Positions 1 to 11,260 of a stretch of DNA of 64,000 bases are shown here, one piece after another. The translations under genes and the position numbers were made by a program. The stretch's first letter is position 1, and each line of letters starts with the position of its first letter. The stretch is from Trema orientale (Eukaryota > Streptophyta > Magnoliopsida > Rosales > Cannabaceae), in contig JXTC01000171.1 in NCBI GenBank assembly GCA_002914845.1, positions 268,986 through 332,985 on the forward strand. The letters run 5' to 3'. Below the pieces are notes generated by a model. That model did no database searches, had not been told where the DNA came from, and saw only the letters and a list, made by a program, of their open reading frames with translations.

Positions 1-268
1 GAGAGGAATTTCTTCATCTTGATTGAGAAAATGTGAAGACTCGGAAAGATGATTATCTTGAATTTATTGGATCATAGTTTTTACTATATAGTGTTTATTT
101 TGAGTATTTGGAGACTTTATAAGAGTTGTTGGATTTTATGTTATATATTGGTATTTATTGGAAACTAAATATTCTTAATTATATTGGTTTATAAAAAGAT
201 GCCTTACATGCCTATGGGACTTTGCTTTATGGGCATGCGGCGCACGTCCTCGGATGTGGGGCGTGACA
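1..268 (+). mobile_element. 3' part of a probable LTR (truncated by window edge)
   Basis: The segment has no reading frame and ends in a GC-richer stretch finishing GGGGCGTGACA, a typical plant LTR terminus of the TG...CA type. The start lies outside the window, so neither the partner LTR nor a target duplication can be seen. The call rests on the terminus style alone and could be wrong. Confidence 0.3.
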
Positions 269-1557
269 CTACATATACTTAAAAAAGTTGATACGTATTT
301 TTTTAATCAACAAGCATGTTAATAAAGTTATTTCTATAAAACTATCAATCAGCCATAACATGTCAGATAATATATATATATATATTCCTATATATCTAGT
401 ATAAATTCCGTAATATACCAAACGAAGAAAATACAGAAATAAAGATATATAGTCATAAGAATCTTATCGCACAAAACCCAAGTAATTATGAATCCAAATC
501 CAAATATGTCAATTTAATTCTGTAAATAAATATTTATAGACTTGAGATTTTTGTTTAATAAAATTATTTGAAAGCGTTAATAATCTTGCGCTAAGAACAT
601 AGAGCTATATAATATACATGCGTATTAATTAAATCTAATCTATGATCGTGATAAATAGAAAATTTATATAAACTTCCAGTGTATAATATGAGTAAAATCA
701 AAACTACGAATCAAATAGAAAAACAAAAATTGTATGAAACAAACCAGGCCTTGGTGCGAGAGAGATGAAGATGATGACTCATCAAAAAATTGATATAATT
801 AAGTGATCAAGGCCCCATATTGGGCGTCAAATTGTAGATGCCAAATTCTACAATTAAATTTATTGGAGGGTCTATGACCACTTTAATCCTATATTTAGAA
901 AAAATAGGTTAGGTTAATTTTTGGGTTGTGTTCATAAGAACTGCCTACATATCCTTTGCAGAGATCAAACCCTGATATAGTTCTAATTTTCTGCAAAAGT
1001 GCAAAAAATCAATAGAGAAGAGCAAAAAATCAATAGAGAAGAGCAAAGAGAGAATAAAGAATATGGCTACAAAGATTTTTAATAGAGACTGTGTGGAGAG
1101 AATAGAATAGAATAAAAAGATATACAATGAAGAAGAAGACTATGTATTTATAGGTAAATAATAGGTATTTTATAAATAGGAAACTATATTAATTAGATAA
1201 TTAATAATTATCTTTTGGGTAACTTAGTCAAAATAAGATACTTAGTAGATAATAATGTTTGATTTGAAATATAATTACCTGATAATCATAAATAATAATT
1301 ACATCTTTTCTGAAATAGGGTAACCCATAAAAATACAAATACTTTTTGTAAGCCCTATATAGGCCATAAAATGAGTCATACGAATTTTACTCCCAACAGA
1401 TTTCATTGTTTGTCTACAATAACATCTTTTGAACTTTTTTTATTGATTCTTTTTTGAATCTTGTGTAATGTAAAAACTTGAGTAGTTGAGATTTGTTCTC
1501 ACTATAATTGATGTCATTACATATTCGCAATAATTTATTTTAATATTTTTTCGTTGG
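269..1557. other. gene-free AT-rich spacer
   Basis: I see no gene here. There is a short (TA)n run near 370-385 and a local duplication near 1008-1045 of an 18-19 base AGAGAAGAGCAAA-containing unit. Everything else is unstructured AT-rich DNA. Confidence 0.6.
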
Positions 1558-1742
1558 GAAAAGCTATGGAGCACCTTAAGATGCTAAGCACATAAGAGGT
1601 CTTAGTTTTTCATTGGAATATAGAAAATTAGGACCCAGTGTAAACCCATACTGGGTCTCATTTGAAGTGTCATTTCATCTTCCAGAGAAAAACTGACATC
1701 TCTTGTGGTATTTGGCACCTTAAGGTGCCCATAAAATTAATC
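1558..1742. mobile_element. foldback MITE, Mutator-like
   Basis: The two halves are inverted copies of each other. CTATGGAGCACCTTAAG at the left pairs with CACCTTAAGGTGCCCATA at the right, and GGACCCAGT pairs with ACTGGGTC around a short loop near 1660. The flanks carry an 11-bp direct repeat with one mismatch (TTTTTCGTTGG at 1547-1557, TTTTTCATTGG at 1743-1753). A 9-11 bp duplication is typical of Mutator-like elements. At 185 bp with no coding capacity it is a non-autonomous miniature element. Confidence 0.72.
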
Positions 1743-2131
1743 TTTTTCATTGGTTATTTGTATAGGTTTGTGTAATATTTATTTACTTATTGTTTAAAGT
1801 ACTAAATCGACCCTCTTGTAGGTGCCTCCCCTACAGGAAGGGAGATCTTCCCTCTCCATGGTATGGATTTTTTCTCATTTTTTTTTCCAAATAATCCTTC
1901 TGTAAGTGAATGCAGCTGTCCACCTAAATCTAGATCTATGGTAATTTTAGTACGCCTAGATCTATATGGTGTTTTTAGTTGTTTTGAATTGTTTTTAGTC
2001 TTTCAGATCTGTTTCATTTTTTATTCAGATCTAGAGAGGTTCTTTTTTCTTTTATTTGTTTTATGGGTCTTTTGAATGCCTCTATATCAAAGATCTTCCT
2101 TTAGAGTCGCCGAGCCTAGTAATTTATGATA

Positions 2132-2310
2132 CTTACACTGACGGACGGGACTGTTGTAGCATTTACTGAAGAACGTCATGAAGGAGGTCTATTGTGACTT
2201 TTACTGATGGATGCCATGAAGGGAGTCTGCTATGGTGTTTACTGATAAACGCTGTGAAGAGGAATTTATTGTGTCGTTTACCAGTGGACACCTTGAAGTA
2301 GTTTTTTATA
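2132..2310 (+). repeat. degenerate tandem repeat, 38-bp period
   Basis: TTTACTGA-type unit starts occur at 2162, 2200, 2238 and 2277 (shifts 38, 38 and 39), with a weaker copy beginning near 2132. Each unit has a TGAAG or TGAAGG block about 15-20 bases in. The period is not a multiple of three and the units contain stops, so this is not a coding repeat. Confidence 0.7.
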
Positions 2311-2949
2311 TTAGTAGGAGGTGGCATATACAATCATATTTCTTGTAATAGGAATTAAAGGCCTACACTCTTGCTTAGTTTAGGGTGATATAAGATGTAT
2401 CTTGAGGGATGTTTCTAGTTTTTTTAGAAATTTGTACTTTTTGTGTAGCCGATTTGGCTAGTTATTAATTTAATTTTCTCGAGGAACTATTCATAAAAAA
2501 TCAATCCTCTTTTCCAAAAATCAGAAGTGTTTTATATATTGATAATATTACAAAGTATAATAGAATCTACACGTAAAATAATAAAATAGGACTCGAAAAA
2601 AATACAAATAATTTAAGCACTCTTCTACTACTTTATTCTTTAGACAAAACAAAATAATAAAATTTTAACAAATATACTACTCCATAATAAAATTTTGTCC
2701 AAAGAAAGTAAAACGTTACTCAAATCGCAATCAAGTGTAAGTAAATCAGGTCCAAAGTCAAGCTATTGAACAATAAAAACAATAAATGATTACCAAATAA
2801 TAACAGAAACACCTAAGAAATTAAGTTTATATAAAAAAAAAAAAAAGCAAAATTAAGCTCACAAAACCTACATGTCTTTTCTGGCCTTATGGACCTAATT
2901 TTCTAGCCTTATGGCCCCGTTTATTGCGCGATACTCAGTGCCTTGTTTC

Positions 2950-3011
2950 GGACAACTAGAGGATTGGACGTAAATGTCCAGTCACCAAAATATTAGTCTT
3001 CCTAGTTGTCC
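2950..3011. repeat. short inverted repeat (10-bp arms)
   Basis: GGACAACTAG at 2950-2959 is matched by its exact reverse complement at 3002-3011, with a 42-base loop that contains a second small dyad (GGAC/GTCC). It may be the core of a small MITE. No target duplication was identified. Confidence 0.4.
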
Positions 3012-4665
3012 TATCCTTATGTTGGTTATTTTAGTCCCGCAAAACTGCACGTTTTTCCTTCCTTTTTCAGTCTTTCAAAAAAATAATATTAATAATAAGA
3101 TTAAAAATAAGATTCATTTTTATATTTCCAGTTTTTTTTAAATCATTTTTGCACCAAAGAGACCCATTATAGTTTTCAAACACTAGAGTCTAATCCAATC
3201 AAATACAAATCTAATTAATTCCTAAAGTAGTCCAATCCAATCAACTGGTATATGTCTTCCTTACAATTGATCTCAATGAGATATTTAATTTTAAAATGAC
3301 CATACACGGATGGAGCCAAGAAAAATTTTCCAGCGGGGCATACACTAAGAAAAAGTTTTAGCTAAATTTGGTTTTCTTTTTCTCTTTACATACATATAAA
3401 TATGTACAGAGAAACTCAAATTTTGACTATGTAAGATCACTACTCATAAATATAAATAAAAACACTACCAATAAATAATCATTCTATTTTTGGTTTCCCA
3501 TTCTTGAAATTTTCTATTGGTAAGGAATCCTCTCTTTTGTCTTTAACAAAGCGTTAACTTTCTGTTAACCTTTTTTTTTTTTTTTTTTATAATGGTTCTA
3601 TTAAGTGCTTTGTTTCTTCATTTGAGAAGTTTTGTTTTGAGGAGAATATATTTACACCCCTCGTCAAATGAAAGTACCAATTTTTAGTACTTTTTATAAT
3701 TGAAAAAAAATATATATATAATATCGTTACAAAAAAGCAATTTACGATGTGCGCCCCAGATAAAAACATGTGTACTGAAAACTTTTGGCCAAAAGAGTTC
3801 AAGCATTTTCTTTTAGGTTAGAATCCATTAAAAGGTTCCAATTTATCTACTAACTGTTATTTCCGATTAGAGGAATGCCTCTGATATAGTTGTTATCCAA
3901 TTAAGGCTCCCTTCATAATCATCGAACTAGAGATGCAACTCTAGGTTGTAGCCCATAGGCCAGCCCAGGCATGTCCTGCTACAGTGTCAGGACTGGGACG
4001 GGTCGGCACATCCTGATACTGTATATGGGCCGACCCAGCCCATCTACTACTTGTGGGCTAGGCTAGGCCATAATATTGTGGTCCTTGGGCTGGCTCGGCC
4101 CGGCCCACTAAAATTCATAGGATGGGCTGGGCATGGGCTAGCCAGCGATGAGCCAAGGTGGGCTGGCCTACTCTGGCCCATCGTAGGCCAGCCCATTCTG
4201 GCCCATCATGGGCCGGCCCATTTTTGCTCATTCTTCTTTTATTTTTATTTTTTTTATTCTTTTATTTTTTTTAATTTTGTTCTATATAATCTTACACATT
4301 TTATATTATTTTTCCTTACTAAACTAAGGTTTTGTACTGTCCTACTGAATTTGACATGTAAGATTTTTAATGAAGCAGTCATGAATAAAATTGTTGTTAA
4401 TGATTTACATAATTATTTAGTTCTATCCATATTATTTTTCTAATATTAGTAAATATTTTTTTATTGTTTATATTAATTAACACTTAAATTAATTTGTAAT
4501 TGTATGTAAATTATTTAGGATTTCATAAAAAAAATAACTTTAAAGTTAAACAAAATATTTTTTTTTTGTTTTTGGTTTTTGAACTAGAATGGGCGAGCCC
4601 ATGGTGGGATAGAATGGGCTAGGCCACGGTGGGCTATTATGGACCGGCCTCGCCTACATATATAG

Positions 4666-7055
4666 TGTCACGACCCAAACTCTGGGCCAGTGGCAGAAGA
4701 GGAATTTCACAAGTAGAAATTCGTAATTTGTTTTAGAAAATTTTAGAAACTTCAATTTTTCAGAAAAACGACAGCTAGTTGGAAAACGACAACTTCTGTA
4801 AAAATTTATAAAAATAGTTCAAATTGTAAATTCCCACAGTTTGTGATCACCACTAGACATAGACTGTTAATAATAGTAATAAAACATAGATATGCATCAC
4901 CATTATCATCACAAGTAGGCATAATGGATAATACATGCTAAATCCAAAGTATGAGCCTTAAATGTTATTACAGTTCCAAAATGAGTTATTAAGTAGTTAC
5001 CAACTACTAAACTAGTGATATTCTTCCAGTCCTAGTCACTCTGCTCCAAAGTTGCCTAAGTCACACTGTACACCACTTGAGAGGGGGAAGATAAGGGGGT
5101 GAGCATTTACATGCTCAGTAGGAATTCAATTACTTTTTTAGTACGAATGCAACTTTTGAAACCTGCATGGTTAGTACCTTTCCAAAATCCAGTCCTAAAA
5201 CAAGTTTACAAATGATCAAGAGTAATCACATATTCAAATTCAAAATCAAAACCAAAGTCACCATGTTGTACATATCATAAATCAACCAAGTACAAGTATG
5301 AGTTCTCATCCTCTCATCACAGTCCTGTAATACCTCTTGAACAGAGGTACCCAGCATCCTGACACTACCCGGAGGTGTGTCAGCAAATCCTGCGCAGGGG
5401 CCTAGGTCTCTCACCTAGCACTGCAGCAACTCACCAGCGATCTAAATACCATGATGCTAAAATAGAACTCAAGTGTGTGATCCTATGGTAGGTACAACAT
5501 ATCATAAAGTGTGAAATAACCATGCATCAAGGATATCAAGAAATCATGCTTTAAAAGTCATTTGGTATTATTCTGGATTTACAGAAAATTGGGCAGCATA
5601 ACGGCTGTATTTTCCCAAAATCAAAATTTTAAACCTGCATAAAAAACCATACAACCAATCCCAGAACAATCCAATATATCTCAACAATTCACAAGTTCAT
5701 CAAATATCCATTCAAATCATTAAAATACATAAAAATCGATAATTTCAAGAAATAGGTCATAATGCATAATTTAAAACAAAATAAGTTGAAAACTTTGTAA
5801 TTTAACCCCTACCTCGCCTGGATAGCTAGACTAAGCTATCGGCGCTCGTACATTCTCCCGTTGGTCACCCGGTCGCTCGGAAGGTCGTTTCGGGATCCCG
5901 TGAGCTTGCTTTGAGGGGTGACTTTTTAAACGAAGCTTCAATTTGCGAAACGGTGGTCACCACTGAATTCAGAGGACCCAAAAACGTTGGGTTAGACATA
6001 TAATTCAATTAATTTGGGCCTCGGACCCGTGGCACGCAAATCGAGGCGAAATCCCGAGCCTCGTGTCTCCGATTTCGTGCCAACTCAAAACCTATTGATA
6101 TTTTATATCAAAACACGTCTCTTGACCTTATTTAGTCCAATTCCGAAGTCCAATTTCAGTTTCGAGGCCTCTAGCTCAAATTTGGTCTTAATTAGAAACT
6201 AATTAGAAAAGTTACAAAAATACCATTTTCTGAAAATATTTAGATAAACGCCACAAATTTCAGATTAGTTTTTCTCTCAATCCTTATATCCATTTTCCAC
6301 AAATCTACCACCCATTCTCTTATCTTAAATCACATTTCCATCCCTCAAAGTTTCATGAGCATTGGGTGAACATAACAAAATAATTGCACAAATGCCATTT
6401 TTTCGTGACGAAAATACCATAAAAAGGTTTAGGAGCTCACCGGAGCTTCTTGGCCAGAAATTTGTAGCGGTAGAGGGTCAACCCACGTAGGAAGAAGCTT
6501 GGGCTTCGATTTGGTGGCGGTGGGTGGTGGCTAACGGCGGCGAAACGCCGGATTTTGGCCGCGAAACACGCGGCTCGCGTGTGTGACTGGCGTGACTTTG
6601 TGCCCAGTTTCCAGTGACTAGGCGGCGCGACACTGGCAGGGGAAGGCCGGCGCTGGTTCTCTGTTAGTGGGCTTCAAGGTCGGGTAGAGCTCGTGGCCTG
6701 GGTCGGCTCTGGTTGCCGGCGGGAGAGCTGTGAAGTGAAGGGTGCGAGAAGAAGAAGAAGAAGAAACGTGAGGGGGGGGAGAGAAAGTTAGGAATTTAAG
6801 TGATTTGGGGGATTTGTGACACTTGTCACTTATGGGCTGGTGACCCAACTTCTCAAAATTAAATTTTAACCCCAAGTTTCGAATTTTGTCTTCATTTAAG
6901 TCCTCAAAAATCTGATTTTGACCCCAACTTTGAAAATTTCTTCCATTTTGGTCCTTACCTGAAATTAATTCACACTTTAACCAATTTTATTTATTTTAAA
7001 TTCTCAATTTTGTGAAAAGACCAAATTACCCCTTATAAAAATCAAGGTTTTTACA
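4666..7055 (-). repeat. element A 3' LTR
   Basis: Begins TGTCACGACC and ends GTTTTTACA, matching 22346-24737 along its length. Near 6749-6764 it has a short GAA microsatellite that is longer in the other LTR. The GC-rich part (6530-6770) encodes no convincing protein. Confidence 0.95.
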
Positions 7056-7068
7056 TCCTCCCCTCCTT
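7056..7068 (-). other. polypurine tract of element A
   Basis: On the minus strand this reads AAGGAGGGGAGGA and directly precedes the 3' LTR. Just upstream is GGGACGAAATTCC, the pre-PPT motif that also occurs in element B. It primes plus-strand DNA synthesis in this class of retrotransposon. Confidence 0.9.
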
Positions 7069-7108
7069 AAAGGAATTTCGTCCCGAAATTCAGAGTACAA
7101 GGCAAGAT

Positions 7109-8226
7109 TCAAAGTACAACCTCAAGTTGAAAGTTAAACAAATGAGGATACTTTTCGTACATCTCGATCTCGAGTTCCCAAGTAGCTTCTTCTTCCTTAT
7201 GATGTTCCCAAAGAACCTTGACAAGCGGAATCTCTCTGTTACGTAGCACCTTGAGCTCTCTTCCCAGTATTCGAACTGGTTGTTCCTCATAAGTTACATT
7301 CTCTTGGATAGGTACTTCCATGTACTGGATAACATGAGCTGGGTCAAGTATGTACTTCCTGAGCATTGAGACATGAAATACATTGTGTACTCGGCCCAAT
7401 TGTGGTGGTAGATCCAGACGATAAGCAACAGGCTCAATTCTATCAGTAATCTCGAATGGTCCAATGTACCTTCGAGCTAGCTTCCCTTTAACTCCAAATC
7501 TTGTGACTCCACGCATTAGCGAGACCTTCAAGAATACCCTATCACCAACGTCAAACTCTACCTCGCGCCTTGTGGGGTCTGCATAGCTCTTCTGGCAACT
7601 CTGAACAATCTTGAGTCTCTCTCTGATCTTGTTAACCTTCTCAGTAGTCTCTTGTACTAGCTCTGGCCCAAGAGTAACATGCTCCTCTGCATCAGCCCAA
7701 CACAAGGGTGATCTGCATGGTCTCCCATATAGTACCTCATATGGAGCCATGCCAAGACTGGTTTGGTAGCTATTGTTGTAAGCAAACTCCACCAATGACA
7801 GGTGATCATCCCAGCTTCCACCAAAATCCAGTATACATGAGCGAAGCATGTCCTCTAGAATATATATAGTTCTTTCAGATTGGCCATCTGTCTGAGGATG
7901 ATGAGCTGTACTGAGATTCAGTTCTGTTCCCAAAGCTCTCTGTAAAGCTCTCCAGAATTTTGATGTAAACCTTGGATCTCTGTTAGATACTATACTTGAT
8001 GGTACCCCATGCAAGCGAACAATGTTGTCCACATAAAAACGACTCAGTTGTGCGAGTGAAAATTCAATCCTGATCGGTATAATGTGGGTGGTCTTTGTCA
8101 TCCGATCAACTATCACCCAAACAGCATCATTCTTTCTTCGAGTTCTTGGTAGACCAGTTACAAAATCCATGGTGATTTTATCCCATTTCCATTCCGGGAT
8201 AGGTAAAGGCTGAAGTAGTCCAGCTG
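7109..8226 (-). pseudogene. element A integrase core and chromodomain (3' part of pol)
   Basis: An open frame of 353 codons from 8170 gives the integrase catalytic core, the GPF/Y-like module ([19 protein letters not shown]) and a C-terminal chromodomain-like tail ([23 protein letters not shown]). The frame continues upstream to 8226, where element B begins. In the core, the first acid (MDFVTGLP) and the glutamate (DGQSER) are present. The second catalytic aspartate is replaced by asparagine (SNRDPRF where the family has SDRD), a G-to-A change that should abolish strand transfer. The zinc-binding half of the integrase lies on the far side of element B (18668-18840). Confidence 0.92.
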
Positions 8227-11062
8227 TGTCATGCCCAAGATTCTTACATGCATAATAAGCTAATAATAAACATGTTCATATTGCATGATAGACATATCAT
8301 AAAACTAGAGTCAATTTCATGGTAAATTGCTTAAGCTGACTGTTAAATGCTTTAGATATGTATTATTGCACTAATATTTGTTGAAGTGCTCCTATGCAGT
8401 GTAAAAGCTCAGTACCCTCAAAAAGAGAGCTTGGTGTGTGAAAAGAACTAAGAATACATTTATGAATAGTAATACTATATGCACATGCATTAAAATCATA
8501 TTTATTAATAAGTTGGTCAAATAGTAGTTTTTCGGTAAAATGCATTTTTCACGCTTTTCAGAGTCAAATTCACTGTGCGTTTAACACGTCAAATAATTAA
8601 TTTAATGTTTAGGACTCATTTATGGCATTTTATTTGTCGACCCCAAGTAAGCACGAGGTGGCAATCATTATACTGAACTATGTTTAATTACACTAAGCTA
8701 GCTTAGATTCAGCTTAATCGCATAATGTCATCTTTGTGTATTCTAATAATTAGGCATTGATACTTTATTTACATTATTAATTGGAGTCTAATTGACTTAG
8801 TTTTATGTTTAATGACTGGTTATGTGACTAGGTTACACTAGATTACAATAAGATTGGCCATATGGGATTATAGGTCAAAGCATGACTAGTTTTCACCTTC
8901 TAAGCTAGGTTTCACCATTTTGGTCTATACTTGGGTGTATAGGATGGACCAGCAACGTGGTGAGTATGCTAAGAATGTTTTAGAGCTGGACACATGGAAA
9001 GTAAGGTGCAAAATTCTCAAAATACCCCTTAGAACTTAAGTTATGCCATTTCTTAGTCATTAAGTATCACTTTTGGACCAAATCTGATCATTTTCTTCTC
9101 TTTTCTCTCCAGCCACGACTTGAAACTCTCCAGCCACTATCTAAGCTTCTCTCAACTTCCCTTAGCCATATCCAAGAGTTTCCAAGTGGTAGAACCTAAG
9201 TTGGAGCTCTAGAAAGCAAGATAGGTCCAAACTAGTCAAGGTGAGTCTACTAGTTCTTCTTCTTTAGTATTGTTTTCTAATTCAAGTTCTTCACTTGCTG
9301 CTACTTAAGTATGAGTTCCTCTAGGTTCTCTTGGGTCCTAAAATCGGTTTTAAAGCCTTGAGAATCAATTTGGTGGAGGTAGAAGGCAAGAGCTTCAATA
9401 AAAGCTGAAACTAGTCAAGGTGAGCTCTATGTAGGATTTTGAATTTGTAGTTAATTTCTTTTGCTTGAACTCTTAAATCAAAGTGATTATTTGATGAATT
9501 AAAGTCCTAGAAAACCTTACATATGGCTGAAAACAAAGAATTAAAGTGGAGGATTAAAGTTACACTTAAACCCCCAAAGTTGCTAGTTATGGATTTAAGT
9601 GTTTTCATGTGTAGTAGATTTCATTTTTGGTACTTGTAATCTGATTTTCTAAGCTTGGAGTATTTATTTTAAGGATCCTAATAATTATTACACTCATTTT
9701 GTGGCTGGTTGTGATGATATAGAAGTGTGAAAGTAATACTAAGCTTTGTCTAAACCGAAAAGAATTCAAGTGCACATAGGATATTCTAAATGATCCTATT
9801 TGAGTTGTATATGTGGGAATTGGATTGTAAAATGATATTGCAGGTTTAAAACCATGATTTTAATCATGTGGGAATGTCCTAAAAATAGGGGAGATGTTGT
9901 CCAAATATTTTTAAAACCAAATGGTACCATTTAGAAGCAAATGGACTAGTTTTTATGAAAGTAGGTGACATTTTGGTTCATTTTGAGATTAGACTTCCTT
10001 ATTTGGTGAATGTTGTGATTTTAGTCTTGTGCTTATTTTCTTTAAGCATTTAAAATTGTAGTAATCATCTTAGTAATAAAATTTATATCAGGTTTTCTAC
10101 ACACCTTGACACACAGGATATTGACCCTTTCCACTATCTTTTCCGTCGGACACAAAGTAAGTAAAAATATGTTATTTATATTGTTGTTGTAAAATTTACA
10201 GAAGACACAAGCATGGCATGATCATCTAAGCATGATTTTCAAAGAAATGAAGTTTTCCACGCATTGGATTTAAAGTAGTACCATTGTACTGATTTTATTA
10301 GATATGTTTTAAGTATATTGTTTAGTCTGTCTGCACTGGGTAAGTATGGTTTGCACAGGCATCCTTCCCACATAGGTGGGCACGGCTTACTGACTGCCGG
10401 GACTGAACTTTGTACTATGAGATTTACTAGGTGCATTACTTAGTCGGTCTGCGTTGGGTAGGTATGGTTCGCATTGGCCATGTGTTTCCTTCCCGCATAG
10501 GTGGGCATGGCCTACCGACTGCCGCGACTTCGTAGTGTACTCAAGGGCCCTATAAAGAAAGGTTTTCTAAGAAAAGTGCATTAAAATGAAAAGTTATAAA
10601 AGAAAGAGTAAAATGGGAATTTCAATGAAGTTTATGCATGAAACATATTCATGAGCATGCATGATCTTTACTTACTGAGCATTAGCTCATTTAGTTTCTG
10701 TGATGCAGGTGAGGAGATATATAATGTATAGAGTTGCTAGTTGGCTAGCACGCTTTCTCGTCGCCATGATCATACAAATGTAAACGAGCTTGACCTGTGG
10801 GCAATGTTTTCTTTGTATTTTGTTATTCTGGTGTATTGTAAATATTACTGCTGATGGCAAGATAAACTGATAAGTTATTTTTGGTTGTATATTTTGTAAA
10901 TGCACTTTCGAAAAGTAATGCCACACAGTTTCTTTTGTTTTTGAGTTTGAAAAGTTTAAATTTGGCTCACTTTTTTATTAAACTAAAGATATGGTTTAAG
11001 AAAGAGTAATACTTCCTAGTTTGGCTGTATATGACAATATGGTTAAGCTAGGGGGCGTTACA
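8227..11062 (+). repeat. element B 5' LTR
   Basis: Starts TGTCATGCCC and ends GGGCGTTACA. Compared with the right LTR it lacks about 75 bases near 10160 and has about 28 extra bases near 9697-9725. It contains the internal duplication described at 10322-10530. Confidence 0.95.
10322..10530 (+). repeat. internal direct duplication in left LTR of B, with dyads
   Basis: Two related units of about 90 bp (10322-10409 and 10439-10530) each begin TTAGTC(T/G)GTCTGC and end CCG(G/C)GACT. Within each, the opening AGTCGGT/GGGTAGG pairs with the closing CCTACCGACT, so each could form a hairpin. The same arrangement recurs in the right LTR. Confidence 0.75.
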
Positions 11063-11066
11063 GTTG

Positions 11067-11080
11067 TGGTTTCAGAGCGG
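11067..11080 (+). other. primer-binding site of element B
   Basis: TGGTTTCAGAGCGG starts four bases after the LTR end. It resembles the complement of the 3' end of initiator methionine tRNA (TGGTATCAGAGC) with changes, and element A has the unaltered form. Confidence 0.8.
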
Positions 11081-11260
11081 AGGTTTAGTCGTTTCTGAAA
11101 ACTGCCTACATATGTATGATCATATGACAGAAAGCTCGGCTAACTAGTAAGTCTAATTATTTTCATATGTGCACTGCATTTATGTTATATAAGTTTGATT
11201 CATGCATTATTATGAGCTATTATGTTTGTTTGTAAGTAGAGGGCCACTGTACAAGAAATC

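Larger units (their letters stand above)
1754..3919. other. gene-free spacer with minor repeats
   Basis: No gene is supported. The stretch holds the 38-bp tandem repeat at 2132-2310, a small inverted repeat at 2950-3011 and a poly(T) run near 3571-3588. The rest is AT-rich and I recognise nothing in it. Confidence 0.6.

Noticed and set aside
4051-4443. 130-codon open frame rich in W, A, G and P
   Set aside because: It is a translation of the GGCC-rich hAT subterminal repeats followed by poly-F from T-rich DNA. There is no domain and no coding composition.
6014-6875. Open frames over the GC-rich part of the left LTR of element A, and their twins near 24147-24347
   Set aside because: They lie inside an LTR, are not shared in full between the two LTRs, and match no protein family I recognise.
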